Assembly: GCA_964611435.1 (NCBI GenBank)
Contig: CAZSXT010000015.1
Span: 28,112-92,111, forward strand
Direction of reading: 5' to 3'
DNA from: JAYPHU01 sp964611435
GTDB taxonomy: Bacteria; Pseudomonadota; Alphaproteobacteria; Rhodospirillales; UBA2165
DNA length: 64,000 nucleotides
The notes below the pieces were generated by a model. It was given only the letters and a program-made list of their open reading frames with translations. It was not told where the DNA came from and made no database searches. Positions 27,096 through 35,311 of the stretch are shown piece after piece. Both the position numbers and the translations under genes were made by a program. The stretch's first letter is position 1. Each line of letters opens with the position of its first letter.

Positions 27096-27150
27096 TAAAC
27101 TATATGTATGGGTACGCGGATCAGGCTCTTTCGTTGCCGTCCGCGCATGA

Positions 27151-27780
27151 CTAATAAATTTTGCTGCCCAGCCCCTCGATCACCGCGCGCGCCTCTGCCG
27201 GGCCGCGCACATGATGCGCCTGCCAGCCGGCGTTGCGGGCGGCGGCGGCGTTTTCCGCCCTGTCATCAAAGAACATGATCTTTTCGGGCGGCAGGTCCAA
27301 AGCCTCTTGCGTCTTGGCGTAGATCTCTGGACCCGGCTTCATCACGCCAAGCTCGAACGACAGATACGCATGGTCGCCGAACAGGTTGCGGATGGTCTCG
27401 GCCTCCGTCTGCTCCCACCAGTGACACTCGTTGGTGTTGCTGAGGCAGCCGACGGTGACATGGCTGGAGAGCTCTTGGGCCAAGCCAGCCGCGCCGTCAA
27501 ATATGCCGTTGGGCCAACGGCGAAACAGATCAACGAAGTCTTGGGGACCGACTTCCAGACCAAAGTCTTCGATCATACCTGCAGCGAAGGTGAGCCGGTC
27601 ACAGCGTCCGCTTTCATACTCTTTCACCCATTGGGAAGCGTCCCAGCGAGCCGGAGCGGGGTCGCCGCTGGCCATACCTAACATCCGGTGAAAATAATCG
27701 CCGGGCTGAAACTGGATGACCACGCCACCCAGGTCGAACAGGACGGCTTCAACGCCGGATCTCTTGAGTAGTGTCTCCAT
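27151..27780 (-). CDS. HAD-IA family hydrolase (YihX-like)
   Basis: 209 residues. Motif I is AVLFDLGGVVI (Asp nucleophile, with the DLGGV variant typical of the YihX/HAD-IA subfamily 3), motif II is CLSNTN (Ser/Asn), motif III Lys is in GVMKPGPEIY and motif IV is MFFDDRAENAAAARNAG. It probably dephosphorylates a sugar phosphate or related small molecule. Monocistronic; upstream lies the small Arg-rich gene on the same strand, 55 bases away. Confidence 0.9.
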   Translation of the reverse strand: METLLKRSGVEAVLFDLGGVVIQFQPGDYFHRMLGMASGDPAPARWDASQWVKEYESGRCDRLTFAAGMIEDFGLEVGPQDFVDLFRRWPNGIFDGAAGLAQELSSHVTVGCLSNTNECHWWEQTEAETIRNLFGDHAYLSFELGVMKPGPEIYAKTQEALDLPPEKIMFFDDRAENAAAARNAGWQAHHVRGPAEARAVIEGLGSKIY

Positions 27781-27835
27781 GCGCCGCCAATATCAGGCGA
27801 GCCGGGGTAGGTCAAAGGAAGTGGTTTCCCACCGC

Positions 27836-28081
27836 CTAAAAAATGCCTGGGGAGCGCAACGCGGCCGTACGGCAGCCGCAAGTTGTTGAGCCTAAGGAGC
27901 TGGGTTTATAGGTATTGCCGCAGCTCATGCAGGTCTTGCGCCGGTCCCCATCCCGGCGGTCACTCTCTTCCATGCGACGGCCTTTTACTTGGCGATTTTT
28001 CTCTTCCCGCCGGTCTTTACCGCTGCGCCTTTCCTGACCGCTGCGGCGTTCTTCGGGAAATCTTCGTTCCACAAAGCTCAT
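27836..28081 (-). CDS. Small Arg/Glu-rich protein with C-terminal Cys cluster
   Basis: Start at the ATG at 28081 (MSFVERRFPEERRSG), which has GGAG six bases upstream; two alternative starts extend it by 4 or 14 residues. About 81 residues. The first half repeats the words ERRSGQERRSGKDRREEK and is extremely charged. The second half has TCMSCGNTYKPSSLGSTTCGC, four cysteines that could bind one zinc. I do not recognise the family. RRxGxDRR repeats occur as linkers in some alphaproteobacterial PilZ and regulatory proteins. Two palindromes (28146-28186) stand upstream as possible operators. Confidence 0.5.
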   Translation of the reverse strand: MSFVERRFPEERRSGQERRSGKDRREEKNRQVKGRRMEESDRRDGDRRKTCMSCGNTYKPSSLGSTTCGCRTAALRSPGIF

Positions 28082-28145
28082 GAGGGGCTCCATTTTTTCG
28101 TTGTCCAATTCGCTCCAACGCACACCAGCAAATCGGTACGAAAGT

Positions 28146-28186
28146 TATATACGTATATACCCCTAAAGTGATGTGATTCACATCAC
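28146..28186. promoter_or_regulatory. Pair of palindromes between the Arg-rich gene and the aldo/keto reductase gene
   Basis: TATATACGTATATA (28146-28159) is a perfect 14-base palindrome. GTGATGTGA-T-TCACATCAC (28168-28186) is a 19-base palindrome with 9-base arms. They are eight bases apart, 65-105 bases upstream of the small Arg-rich gene, which makes them candidate operator sites. Confidence 0.5.
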
Positions 28187-28192
28187 AAAAAT

Positions 28193-29023
28193 TCATATAG
28201 AGTTGAAATAGGCAACCATCCGGGCGCGTTCTGCGCGATCCGGCAAGTGTCCCTGGCCCGCTTTCAGGTTATCTTCCACGTGGGCCGGATTGCCGGTGGC
28301 GGGGATCAAACAGGTCACGGCCTCAAAAGACAGCAAGTATTTTAGGAAATACTGCGCCCAACTGGTGATCCCCATGTCACCGGCCCATTCGGGAAGTGGC
28401 GCCCGGCGGACATCGGCGAACAGCCCGTCTTGTTCGAACGGCCGGTTGATGAGGGTCGCCACACCGTGATCGGCGCACAGCTCGAGGAAATACTCCTCCG
28501 CCGCCCGCCGGTCGATGGAATAGGGGAACTGGCAAAAATCGATCTCCGGTTCTTGCTTGATATATCGGCCCATTTCACCAAACGCGCTCTCTGTGTAATG
28601 GGTGATGCCGATGTATTTAATCTTGCCGGCGGATTTCCACTCTTTCAGAGTTTCAAGATGGGTGTCTGTATCCACCATATTGTGGATTTGCATAAGCTCC
28701 AGACGCCCGTCGCAGCCCATCTTACCCATAGAGGCGTCCATCTCGTCGATGCCCTTCTGCCGGCCGCTGGTCCAGACTTTGGTGGCCATAAAAGCGTTTT
28801 CGTCGCCGGGCACGCCTTGGCGGACTTCGCCGATGACGGCTTCCGATTTGCCGTACATGGGAGAAGAATCAATCAAACGTCCGCCACCGGCATAAAAAAG
28901 CCGCAAGACTTCTTGTAGATCCTTTTTCTTGAACGGGTTGATGGAGACGTTGAACGACCGGTAGGTGCCGAGCCCGATCACGGGCAAGGGCTCTCCGGTG
29001 GAGGGAATGGGGCGTGTCAGCAT
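28193..29023 (-). CDS. Aldo/keto reductase
   Basis: 276 residues, a TIM-barrel oxidoreductase. The start MLTRPIPSTGEPLPVIGLGTYRSF is typical, with the catalytic Asp/Tyr in LIDSSPMYGKSE, Lys in ATKVWTSGRQ, and GKIKYIGITHYTE in the later barrel. It reduces aldehydes or ketones with NADPH. Members of this subgroup sometimes carry a Tat signal; none is present here. It is slightly short because the last barrel strands are compact. It is followed on the same strand by the small Arg-rich gene. Confidence 0.92.
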   Translation of the reverse strand: MLTRPIPSTGEPLPVIGLGTYRSFNVSINPFKKKDLQEVLRLFYAGGGRLIDSSPMYGKSEAVIGEVRQGVPGDENAFMATKVWTSGRQKGIDEMDASMGKMGCDGRLELMQIHNMVDTDTHLETLKEWKSAGKIKYIGITHYTESAFGEMGRYIKQEPEIDFCQFPYSIDRRAAEEYFLELCADHGVATLINRPFEQDGLFADVRRAPLPEWAGDMGITSWAQYFLKYLLSFEAVTCLIPATGNPAHVEDNLKAGQGHLPDRAERARMVAYFNSI

Positions 29024-29152
29024 GCCGCCACGTTAGCTGCCCGCCGGAACCGCGGCAAACAATTCATGGCCACGGCAGGGCCCGCTGGCTACTCTGCCAT
29101 TCTTCTTTGGCCGTTCTTGAAATGTTAATCAGATTGTCCGCATTTTCCGACC

Positions 29153-31234
29153 ATGATTGATCTTTGGCTCAACCGGTTAAAGCGTGCGACGCGGCGGTCG
29201 CCTGGGGAACTGCTGCGCCGGTTTGGGCACGAGCGGCGCGCCCTGACGGACCGGCTTCGTGGTGCGCCCTCAGCACAGCTGGGCCCGAGAGGCTTGGCCG
29301 TGACGTTTGATGCTACCGGTATTGACGAATTGTGGCAGCGGATCGCCATGGGGTCTCACCCTGTCTTTCATGACAGCCTGCCCGCGGCAGAGCTCGACAA
29401 GATTATACCGGGTGAAAGTGCTCGCATTCTCGACGCTGCCGAGCAGGCGATGCGGGGGCAGGTGGATTTGCTGGGCTCGGGCCCCAGGGCGCTCGGCGAC
29501 AGAATCGACTGGTACACGGACTTCAAAAATGATGTGACCTGGCCGCCGGCGTTCTTCCGCGACATCGATATTCTAAAACCGGGGACGGTGTGCGATGTGA
29601 AGGTTCCTTGGGACCTGTCCCGGCTGCAATGGGCCATTCCAGTGGCCCAAGCCTACCAACTGACCGGCGATGACACGTATGCAGTGTTCGTCCGGGACCT
29701 GATTGGTGACTGGATCACCGCCAACCCTTACGCCCGAAGCGTCAATTGGGCTGTGGCCATGGAAGCGGCCATGCGGGTCTTTACCTGGACCTGGTTTTTT
29801 CATGTATTCAAGGGGTCTACAGCTTGGCGGGATGAACAGTTCCAAACTCAATTCCTATGTGGTCTCTACGATCACGCCGTATTCTGCGAACGCTACCTCG
29901 AAGATTTTGGAATTAATGGCAACCACTTGACAGCCGATGCCGCCGCGCTCGTTTTCGCAGGCGAGTTTTTTGAGAAAGGTGACCGCGCGATCCTTTGGGA
30001 GCAGCGGGGCTGGCGCATTCTGGTGCAGGAAAATTTCCGGCAGGTGCATCCCGACGGCGTCGACTTCGAGGGCTCGGCCAGCTATCACCGTATGGTGGCG
30101 GAACTCTTCCTATGGCCGGCGCTGTATCGCCGGGTCAATGGCAAGGGGGCACCGGAAACCTATCTTCAGCGGGTCCGGCTGATGGGGGAATTTGCCAGGG
30201 CCTATACCAGAGACAACGGTCTGTCGCCGCTCTGGGGTGATGCGGATGACGGACGGGCCTATATTTTCGGCGTGCAGCCGTTTGCTGATCATAGCTATCT
30301 GCCGTTACTCGTCTCCAAGTCCCTCGGCGGGTCCTCCTCCTCCTCCTCCTCCGTATCGACGACGGCGCGGGTGGAACTGATCTGGGGGCTTGGGCCGGAA
30401 AGGGCCGGAGCCGCGCTGGATGCGGGGCCTCACCAACCGTTTACGACCGCTTTCCCGGCGGGCGGTGTCTACGTTATGCGGGGCGAGGGCGACTGGGTTT
30501 TCATTGATTGCGGACCGGTCGGTTATGGCGGGCGCGGTGGACACGGTCACAATGATTGCCTGTCGTTCGAAGCGGCCCTGAACGGCGTGGACCTGATCAC
30601 CGACAGCGGCTCTTTTGTCTATTCGGAATCGCGAGAGTGGCGCAACCTGTTCCGCAGCACCGCGTCTCATAGCACGCCGATGATCGATGGCGCGGAGCAA
30701 AACCGTTTCGTCTCGGAAGATGAGTTGTTTGCCCTGCACGACGACGCGGCGCCGCTGGTGAATCAATGGCGGACGGGCGACGGCTTGGATGTCTTCACCG
30801 GATCGCACACGGGCTACCAGCGTCTCGGCAGGCCGGTCACACCTGTTCGAACCCTTGCACTGGATAAACAGACACATGGGCTGTTGATCGCCGACCGGTT
30901 CGATGGAGAGGGAAGTCATGATGTCTTTGTTCCTTACCACTTTGCGCCGGGTTTCGTTGCAAGTCCGGCCAAAGATCAGCAGTGGCGCGTGGCGTCATCC
31001 GACGCGGTATTCCTGCTCTATATTGTCGAGGCCGGAGATTGGACGGCCGATGTCGGAGAGGGATGGGTCTCCGCCAGCTATGGCGTTAAACAGGCTCGCC
31101 AGAAGCTGATGTTTGATCGCCAGGGGGAGTTGAAGCCGTTGACCATTGCCATATGGCCGGAAGCGCATGCGCCGGCCGACAAAGAAGCTTGGATCAGGGA
31201 AATGATGGCGAAAAGCGCCGAGGACCAGAATTAA
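29153..31234 (+). CDS. Heparinase II/III family protein
   Basis: 693 residues. The N-terminal alpha/alpha toroid contains WTWFFHVF, FGINGNHLTADAAALVFAG and DFEGSASYHRMVAELFLWPALY (the conserved NHL and YH residues of this class); the C-terminal beta-sandwich starts about residue 430 with FIDCGPVGYGGRGGHGHNDCLSFE, carrying His residues of the family. Such proteins are polysaccharide lyases or glycan-related enzymes, often in surface polysaccharide loci. No signal peptide is evident. A run of seven TCC codons gives seven serines near residue 395. The last four bases overlap the convergent response-regulator gene. Confidence 0.88.
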   Translation: MIDLWLNRLKRATRRSPGELLRRFGHERRALTDRLRGAPSAQLGPRGLAVTFDATGIDELWQRIAMGSHPVFHDSLPAAELDKIIPGESARILDAAEQAMRGQVDLLGSGPRALGDRIDWYTDFKNDVTWPPAFFRDIDILKPGTVCDVKVPWDLSRLQWAIPVAQAYQLTGDDTYAVFVRDLIGDWITANPYARSVNWAVAMEAAMRVFTWTWFFHVFKGSTAWRDEQFQTQFLCGLYDHAVFCERYLEDFGINGNHLTADAAALVFAGEFFEKGDRAILWEQRGWRILVQENFRQVHPDGVDFEGSASYHRMVAELFLWPALYRRVNGKGAPETYLQRVRLMGEFARAYTRDNGLSPLWGDADDGRAYIFGVQPFADHSYLPLLVSKSLGGSSSSSSSVSTTARVELIWGLGPERAGAALDAGPHQPFTTAFPAGGVYVMRGEGDWVFIDCGPVGYGGRGGHGHNDCLSFEAALNGVDLITDSGSFVYSESREWRNLFRSTASHSTPMIDGAEQNRFVSEDELFALHDDAAPLVNQWRTGDGLDVFTGSHTGYQRLGRPVTPVRTLALDKQTHGLLIADRFDGEGSHDVFVPYHFAPGFVASPAKDQQWRVASSDAVFLLYIVEAGDWTADVGEGWVSASYGVKQARQKLMFDRQGELKPLTIAIWPEAHAPADKEAWIREMMAKSAEDQN
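30332..30352 (+). repeat. (TCC)7 microsatellite inside the heparinase-like gene
   Basis: Seven perfect TCC triplets encode seven consecutive serines between LGG and VSTTARVEL, in the linker between the two domains. The repeat stays in frame, so length changes would add or remove serines without breaking the gene. Confidence 0.95.
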
Positions 31235-31953
31235 GCACCTTCGACGGTCGTGGCGAAGACATACCCCGCCCCGCGGACGGTTTTGATGAATTCCGGCTTC
31301 TTGGGGTTTTCTTCAATTTTACCCCGAAGGCGACCAACCAGTACGTCTATGCTGCGATCATAGGGGTCCCAACTCCTGTTTTGCAGAAGCTCCAGCAGCT
31401 TATCCCGGTCCAGAACCTGGTTCGGGTGATTGGTGAAGGCATTCAGGAGGTTAAATTCCATAGTGGTCAGCGGCACTTCACCGCCGCCGGGTGCTGTCAG
31501 CTTTCGGCTGATCTTGTCAAAGTTCCATCCGGCAAACGTAATAGCGTCCGAGCCTTTGGCCGGCATAACCCCGCTGCCGGCGTCCTTGGACCGGCGCAAA
31601 ACCGTTTTGACCCGGGCCAGCAGCTCGCGCGAGCTGAACGGCTTGGCCACATAGTCATCCGCGCCCATCTCCAAACCGATGATGCGATCCACTTCTTCGT
31701 CCTTGCCGGTCAGGATAATCACCGCGACGTTGGAGGTTTCCCGAAGATAACGGGTCAGGGTGAGCCCATCTTCGCCGGGCATGACCAAATCGAGGATGAC
31801 AAGATCGATTTCGTGGGAGGCCATCACGTCCCGCATGCCGGCGCCGTCATTGGCTATCTGCACGTCATAGCCGTGCGCCTGTAAGTAGTCGCTGAGAAAC
31901 TCGCAAATTTGCTTCTCATCATCGACGATCAGGATGTTGGATCGATTTTCCAT
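31231..31953 (-). CDS. OmpR/PhoB-type response regulator
   Basis: 240 residues. The receiver domain has acidic pocket DDE at 11-13, phospho-acceptor Asp55 in LVILDLVMPG, Thr82 and Lys104 in YVAKPF. The C-terminal winged helix is of the trans_reg_C type (LTTMEFNLLNAF, then RSIDVLVGRLRGKIEENPKKPEFIKTVRGAGYVF). It resembles TorR-type regulators. No histidine kinase gene is adjacent, so it is an orphan here. The 188 bases upstream are A/T-rich and hold its promoter, for which I cannot pick one clear box. Confidence 0.95.
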   Translation of the reverse strand: MENRSNILIVDDEKQICEFLSDYLQAHGYDVQIANDGAGMRDVMASHEIDLVILDLVMPGEDGLTLTRYLRETSNVAVIILTGKDEEVDRIIGLEMGADDYVAKPFSSRELLARVKTVLRRSKDAGSGVMPAKGSDAITFAGWNFDKISRKLTAPGGGEVPLTTMEFNLLNAFTNHPNQVLDRDKLLELLQNRSWDPYDRSIDVLVGRLRGKIEENPKKPEFIKTVRGAGYVFATTVEGA

Positions 31954-32141
31954 TGACGTTTCGGATCTAAACTACGGGGCCGATTAATTTTTTTATTTAT
32001 CAGTAGGTTATATGATTAAAATAGTACTTACGAAAGAGGATGATCAATTTCCCACTGTATCTACTTGAAAACACATAATTAAGTGGGGCTCTAGTCCTAT
32101 ATTTCAAGTGTGGATATTACGGAGGCGCGAGAGATCGAGGG

Positions 32142-32432
32142 TCAAAAATCTTCCAAGGGCTCGCCCGACAGCAGAACCCATGCCCGCTTCGGCGCTTCTG
32201 GGTTGATGTCCTGCGCCTCGCAGAACTGAACCAGCTCTTCCTCGCGGCTTAAAAGATACTCCAATACCCCCGCCAAATAGCCGGGGTCGGCCAAGTTCTC
32301 TTTTACATCTTGGGGGTCGGCGCCGGTAAGGCCGACAAAGCCGTTCATCAGGCTTTCGTCGGCGAAAATAAATGCGGCTGCTTGTAGGGCAAGAGTTTCC
32401 GCCGCTTCGCGCCTGGGGTCAGTTGCCGTCAT
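32142..32432 (-). CDS. DUF3572 family protein
   Basis: The start is taken at the ATG at 32432 (MTATDPRREAAETLALQAAAF), overlapping the end of the DUF1194 gene by 14 bases; an upstream extension to 32489 lies entirely within that gene. 96 residues, all helical, with ALQAAAFIFADESLMNGFVGLTG and the C-terminal PEAPKRAWVLLSGEPLE that define this small alphaproteobacterial family. Cytoplasmic and of unknown function. The overlap indicates translational coupling with DUF1194. Confidence 0.88.
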   Translation of the reverse strand: MTATDPRREAAETLALQAAAFIFADESLMNGFVGLTGADPQDVKENLADPGYLAGVLEYLLSREEELVQFCEAQDINPEAPKRAWVLLSGEPLEDF

Positions 32433-33285
32433 CCCAATCACCCCAAATGCGCTGCCACATGCGTTCGCCGATATCGCAACCCTTTTCATAGACGAATCCA
32501 GGCGGCGGCTGGAATTGCGCCAAGTGCAACAGTGGGTTTGCGCGCCCTGCCCATTGCGTTTTCGGAGCAGTGCCGGCGATCTCGAAGATCAGTTTCCGGC
32601 GAAAGGCGGTGGCAAAATCGTGGAAGTCCTTGGCAATGATCATGAACGCGCCGACGCCGCCGATGACGCAACCTTTGTAGTATTTATCCAGGTCTTCCAA
32701 ATAAAATCTGCTGCCGGGCCCGGTTTGGTTGTCGATAATGGGTAACCCATTGATCGTAATGCGTTTTTTGATCGTGGCGTCCCGCACTCGATGAACCAAA
32801 CTACCATGGTTGTTGGGCCCATCGCCGGCCACGTCGATGACCCGGCGGGTGCCTTCGAAGGCGTTGCCGTCGATCATTTCGGCGGCTTGCACAACCGCAT
32901 CGCTGATAGAGGTCCGCCGGCCATGGGTCAGTGGGGCCGATAGTAGCTTGGTTACAAACGCCTCGGCATTTGCCGCGTTGGCGATTTTCATCCAGTCGAC
33001 GACAACCTCGTTATAGGGCCGACTGGAGTAATCAATATAGGCGACCGCGATTTTTCCCAGGATGCCGGATTTAATGGCGTTGATGACTTCGGGACTGCGG
33101 AAAGCCGCGGCCACACCTTCTCGCTGCAAGAGCGCTTCCTGATGATCAATGCTACGGGACACATCGGTGGCGATCACCAGTTCTAGATCGACCGGTTCGC
33201 CCGCCACAGCCGGCTCGGCTGCGCTAGGTACGAGCGCCGCCAGAACAGCGGCGACCATTCGATGTTTGATCAACCGTGTCTCCAC
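32419..33285 (-). CDS. DUF1194 (von Willebrand A-like) secreted protein
   Basis: 288 residues from a GTG at 33285. After a signal sequence (MVAAVLAALVPSAAEPAVAGEP) comes a VWA-like domain with the metal-site word VIATDVSRSID (a DxSxS MIDAS motif) and VIDVAGDGPNNHG. The family is common in Rhizobiales and Rhodospirillales and is thought to act in the periplasm in protein or metal binding; the function is undetermined. Its start overlaps the upstream membrane protein gene by 16 bases and its end overlaps DUF3572, so three genes form one coupled operon. Confidence 0.9.
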   Translation of the reverse strand: METRLIKHRMVAAVLAALVPSAAEPAVAGEPVDLELVIATDVSRSIDHQEALLQREGVAAAFRSPEVINAIKSGILGKIAVAYIDYSSRPYNEVVVDWMKIANAANAEAFVTKLLSAPLTHGRRTSISDAVVQAAEMIDGNAFEGTRRVIDVAGDGPNNHGSLVHRVRDATIKKRITINGLPIIDNQTGPGSRFYLEDLDKYYKGCVIGGVGAFMIIAKDFHDFATAFRRKLIFEIAGTAPKTQWAGRANPLLHLAQFQPPPGFVYEKGCDIGERMWQRIWGDWDDGN

Positions 33286-33614
33286 CAGGCCATGAAACGG
33301 GCATAGACGCCTATGCCGAGGGCGGCGAGCAGCGCAAGCAAGCCGAAAATGCCGCCGAAACCGAACAACGCGTCCCCCAACATCGGTACAGGCTGGGTTT
33401 TTAAGGTCAGGCCAGCGGTGAGAAGGGGCTCATAGACCTCCGCCCAAATCTGCCAGCCCAACAAAAGAAAACCCAACAAGCCCAAGACGAAGGCGACGAT
33501 CTGCAGTCCTTTCCAGCGTTTTGCCGTGAGTTCAATTAGGATAGGAGGATCACTTCTGCCGTCCTCGCCCCATCCCGGAGACGCCAACCGGGCGCCCATT
33601 ACGGTTATTGCCAT
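33270..33614 (-). CDS. Small two-helix membrane protein, unknown
   Basis: 114 residues with two membrane helices (GLQIVAFVLGLLGFLLLGW and FGFGGIFGLLALLAALGIGVY) and a short cytoplasmic start. GGAG lies nine bases ahead of the ATG. I do not recognise a named family. It is the first gene of the operon with DUF1194 and DUF3572 and might anchor or assist the secreted VWA-like protein; this is inference from the gene overlap. Confidence 0.7.
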   Translation of the reverse strand: MAITVMGARLASPGWGEDGRSDPPILIELTAKRWKGLQIVAFVLGLLGFLLLGWQIWAEVYEPLLTAGLTLKTQPVPMLGDALFGFGGIFGLLALLAALGIGVYARFMAWWRHG

Positions 33615-33793
33615 GGTTCATCACTCCTTTCTGGCTGATCAGATTGATGGGAAGTCTACGCCCAATCTGGAGAAGGAGGTAGCAAAATCAGCGGTGATCC
33701 GTAGTGCACGCCGAGTGGCCGGCGGCTGGCTTGAACAGGACTCGACCAGAGACCTTATTAGCGTCAGGTATCTGCCAAAGGAGGAGAAAATTC

Positions 33794-34213
33794 ATGGGCG
33801 AACTTACCTCTGCCCGCCACGAGATGTTTTGCCGCTACTACGTGTTGGAGCCAAACGGCGCCAAGGCGGCCCGGCTGGCCGGATATTCCGCTCAAGGCGC
33901 CAAGGGCCGGGCCTGGGAGGTCCTTAAACGAAAGGATATCCAAAAGCGGCTTAGAGAACTCCGCACTGAGTTGACGAAGAATTATTGTCTCAATCTCGAT
34001 ACACTATTCATGAAACTTGAAACCATTTACAGGCGTGCGTTGGAAGACCGAAAATACGCCGCCGCCTGCAAGGCCGTGGAGATTCAGGCAAAGCTCGCCG
34101 GGCTTTTGCCCGCGAATAGGATGACAGCGCATATCCCGGAAGAAGAGCTTGAAGTGGGGTCCGCTTTGCCCTCAAAAAATGATAAGATAAAAATAATAAA
34201 ATCAGTTAATTAG
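33794..34213 (+). CDS. Terminase small-subunit-like protein, isolated
   Basis: From the ATG at 33794 (AGGAG nine bases upstream), 139 residues. The N-terminal MFCRYYVLEPNGAKAARLAGYS followed by a further helix with DIQKRLRELRTE matches the helix-turn-helix of phage terminase small subunits (pattern: F-C-x-Y, then AARxAGYS, then a second helix ending at Lys/Arg). The C-terminal half (YRRALEDRKYAAACKAVEIQAKLAGLLP) is helical as in those proteins. No large terminase, portal or capsid gene is near. It may be a domesticated prophage remnant acting as a DNA-binding protein. The last 60 bases are noticeably A-rich. Confidence 0.65.
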   Translation: MGELTSARHEMFCRYYVLEPNGAKAARLAGYSAQGAKGRAWEVLKRKDIQKRLRELRTELTKNYCLNLDTLFMKLETIYRRALEDRKYAAACKAVEIQAKLAGLLPANRMTAHIPEEELEVGSALPSKNDKIKIIKSVN

Positions 34214-34219
34214 AAGAAA

Positions 34220-35242
34220 TTATTTAGAATTAACATCAAACGCGTCGGCGATCAGTTCATAGGACCGCCTGCGGTCGTCCGGATCGTGGCAGATGGTCAA
34301 CAACACGATCTCATTGACGTCATACTGCCGGGCAATATCGGTCAGCATATCGCGGCATTGCTCCGGCGTGCCGAAAAGGCTTCGCGGACGGTTACGTTCA
34401 ATAATCTTTTCGTCCGCGTCGGTGTATTCGTAGGCCTCGGCCTCCTCAATCGACGGGAAGGGCCCGTGCCGCCCGTATTCTCGCGAGAGCAAGACCAGAT
34501 CACGGCACAAAGCCAGTTGGCGGGCCTTTTCCTCGGTCTCGCCGCAGACGATGGCGATGCACACGCTGGCCTGTGGTTCGGCATACAGGGCCGAAGGCTG
34601 GAACTGGTGCTTGTAGGCGGAGATCACGATATCGCCGCCGTCCTGCACGATGAACTGGGCGAACGAGAACGGCAGACCGAAATTGGCGGCCAACAGTGCG
34701 CTTTGGTCGCTGGAACCCAGCATCCACATTTGCGGCGGAACCTCGGGCCGGGGCACCATCTTGATCCGCTTGAATATTTTGGTCGGCGGTTCGCCGCCGC
34801 TTAGGAAGGCCATCAGATCGGCCACGCGGGTGGGAAAGTACTCGACACCGATTTCGGACCCATAGGCGAGGGCGGCTGCGGTCAGCTGATCACTGCCCGG
34901 CGCCCGGCCGATGCCCAGATCTATCCGCCCCGGGTACAGAGTTTCCAGCATGCCGAAGGTTTCTGCGACCTTGAGGGGGCTGTAATGTCCCAGCATCACA
35001 CCGCCGGAGCCAACACGGATGCGCTCGGTCTCTGCGGCGATGCGGGTGATCAGGATTTCCGGTGCGGGGCCCGCCAGCGCCGGGGTTGCGTGGTGCTCGG
35101 CCAGCCAATAGCGGTGATAGCCCGCCGCTTCGCAGGCGCGGGCCAGATCAATCGATTCCCGGATCGCCGCCGCCGGGGTGCCGCCGGAGCGAATGGGGGA
35201 CTGATCAAGAACGGATAACTTTAGCTTGGGTTTGGTGCTCAC
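34220..35242 (-). CDS. LLM class flavin-dependent oxidoreductase
   Basis: 340 residues, GTG start. A bacterial luciferase-like TIM barrel: LSVLDQSPIRSGGTPAAAI, YHRYWLAEHHATPALAGPAPEILI, RIRVGSGGVMLGHYSPLKVAE and GRIDLGIGRAPG are the conserved words of the MsnO8 / SsuD-like subgroup. It oxidises a small substrate with FMNH2 or F420H2; the substrate is not known. Tail-to-tail with the terminase-like gene, six bases apart. Confidence 0.92.
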   Translation of the reverse strand: MSTKPKLKLSVLDQSPIRSGGTPAAAIRESIDLARACEAAGYHRYWLAEHHATPALAGPAPEILITRIAAETERIRVGSGGVMLGHYSPLKVAETFGMLETLYPGRIDLGIGRAPGSDQLTAAALAYGSEIGVEYFPTRVADLMAFLSGGEPPTKIFKRIKMVPRPEVPPQMWMLGSSDQSALLAANFGLPFSFAQFIVQDGGDIVISAYKHQFQPSALYAEPQASVCIAIVCGETEEKARQLALCRDLVLLSREYGRHGPFPSIEEAEAYEYTDADEKIIERNRPRSLFGTPEQCRDMLTDIARQYDVNEIVLLTICHDPDDRRRSYELIADAFDVNSK

Positions 35243-35311
35243 AACGACCGGAGTATACCGGTTGGCGCGACACCGTCTAACCCTGATTTAGGGTAGGGGC
35301 TGTGCCCTGGG

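Noticed and set aside
28168..28186. CRP- or FNR-type operator
   Set aside because: The half-sites TGTGA/TCACA are separated by one base rather than six, and TTGAT-N4-ATCAA is absent.
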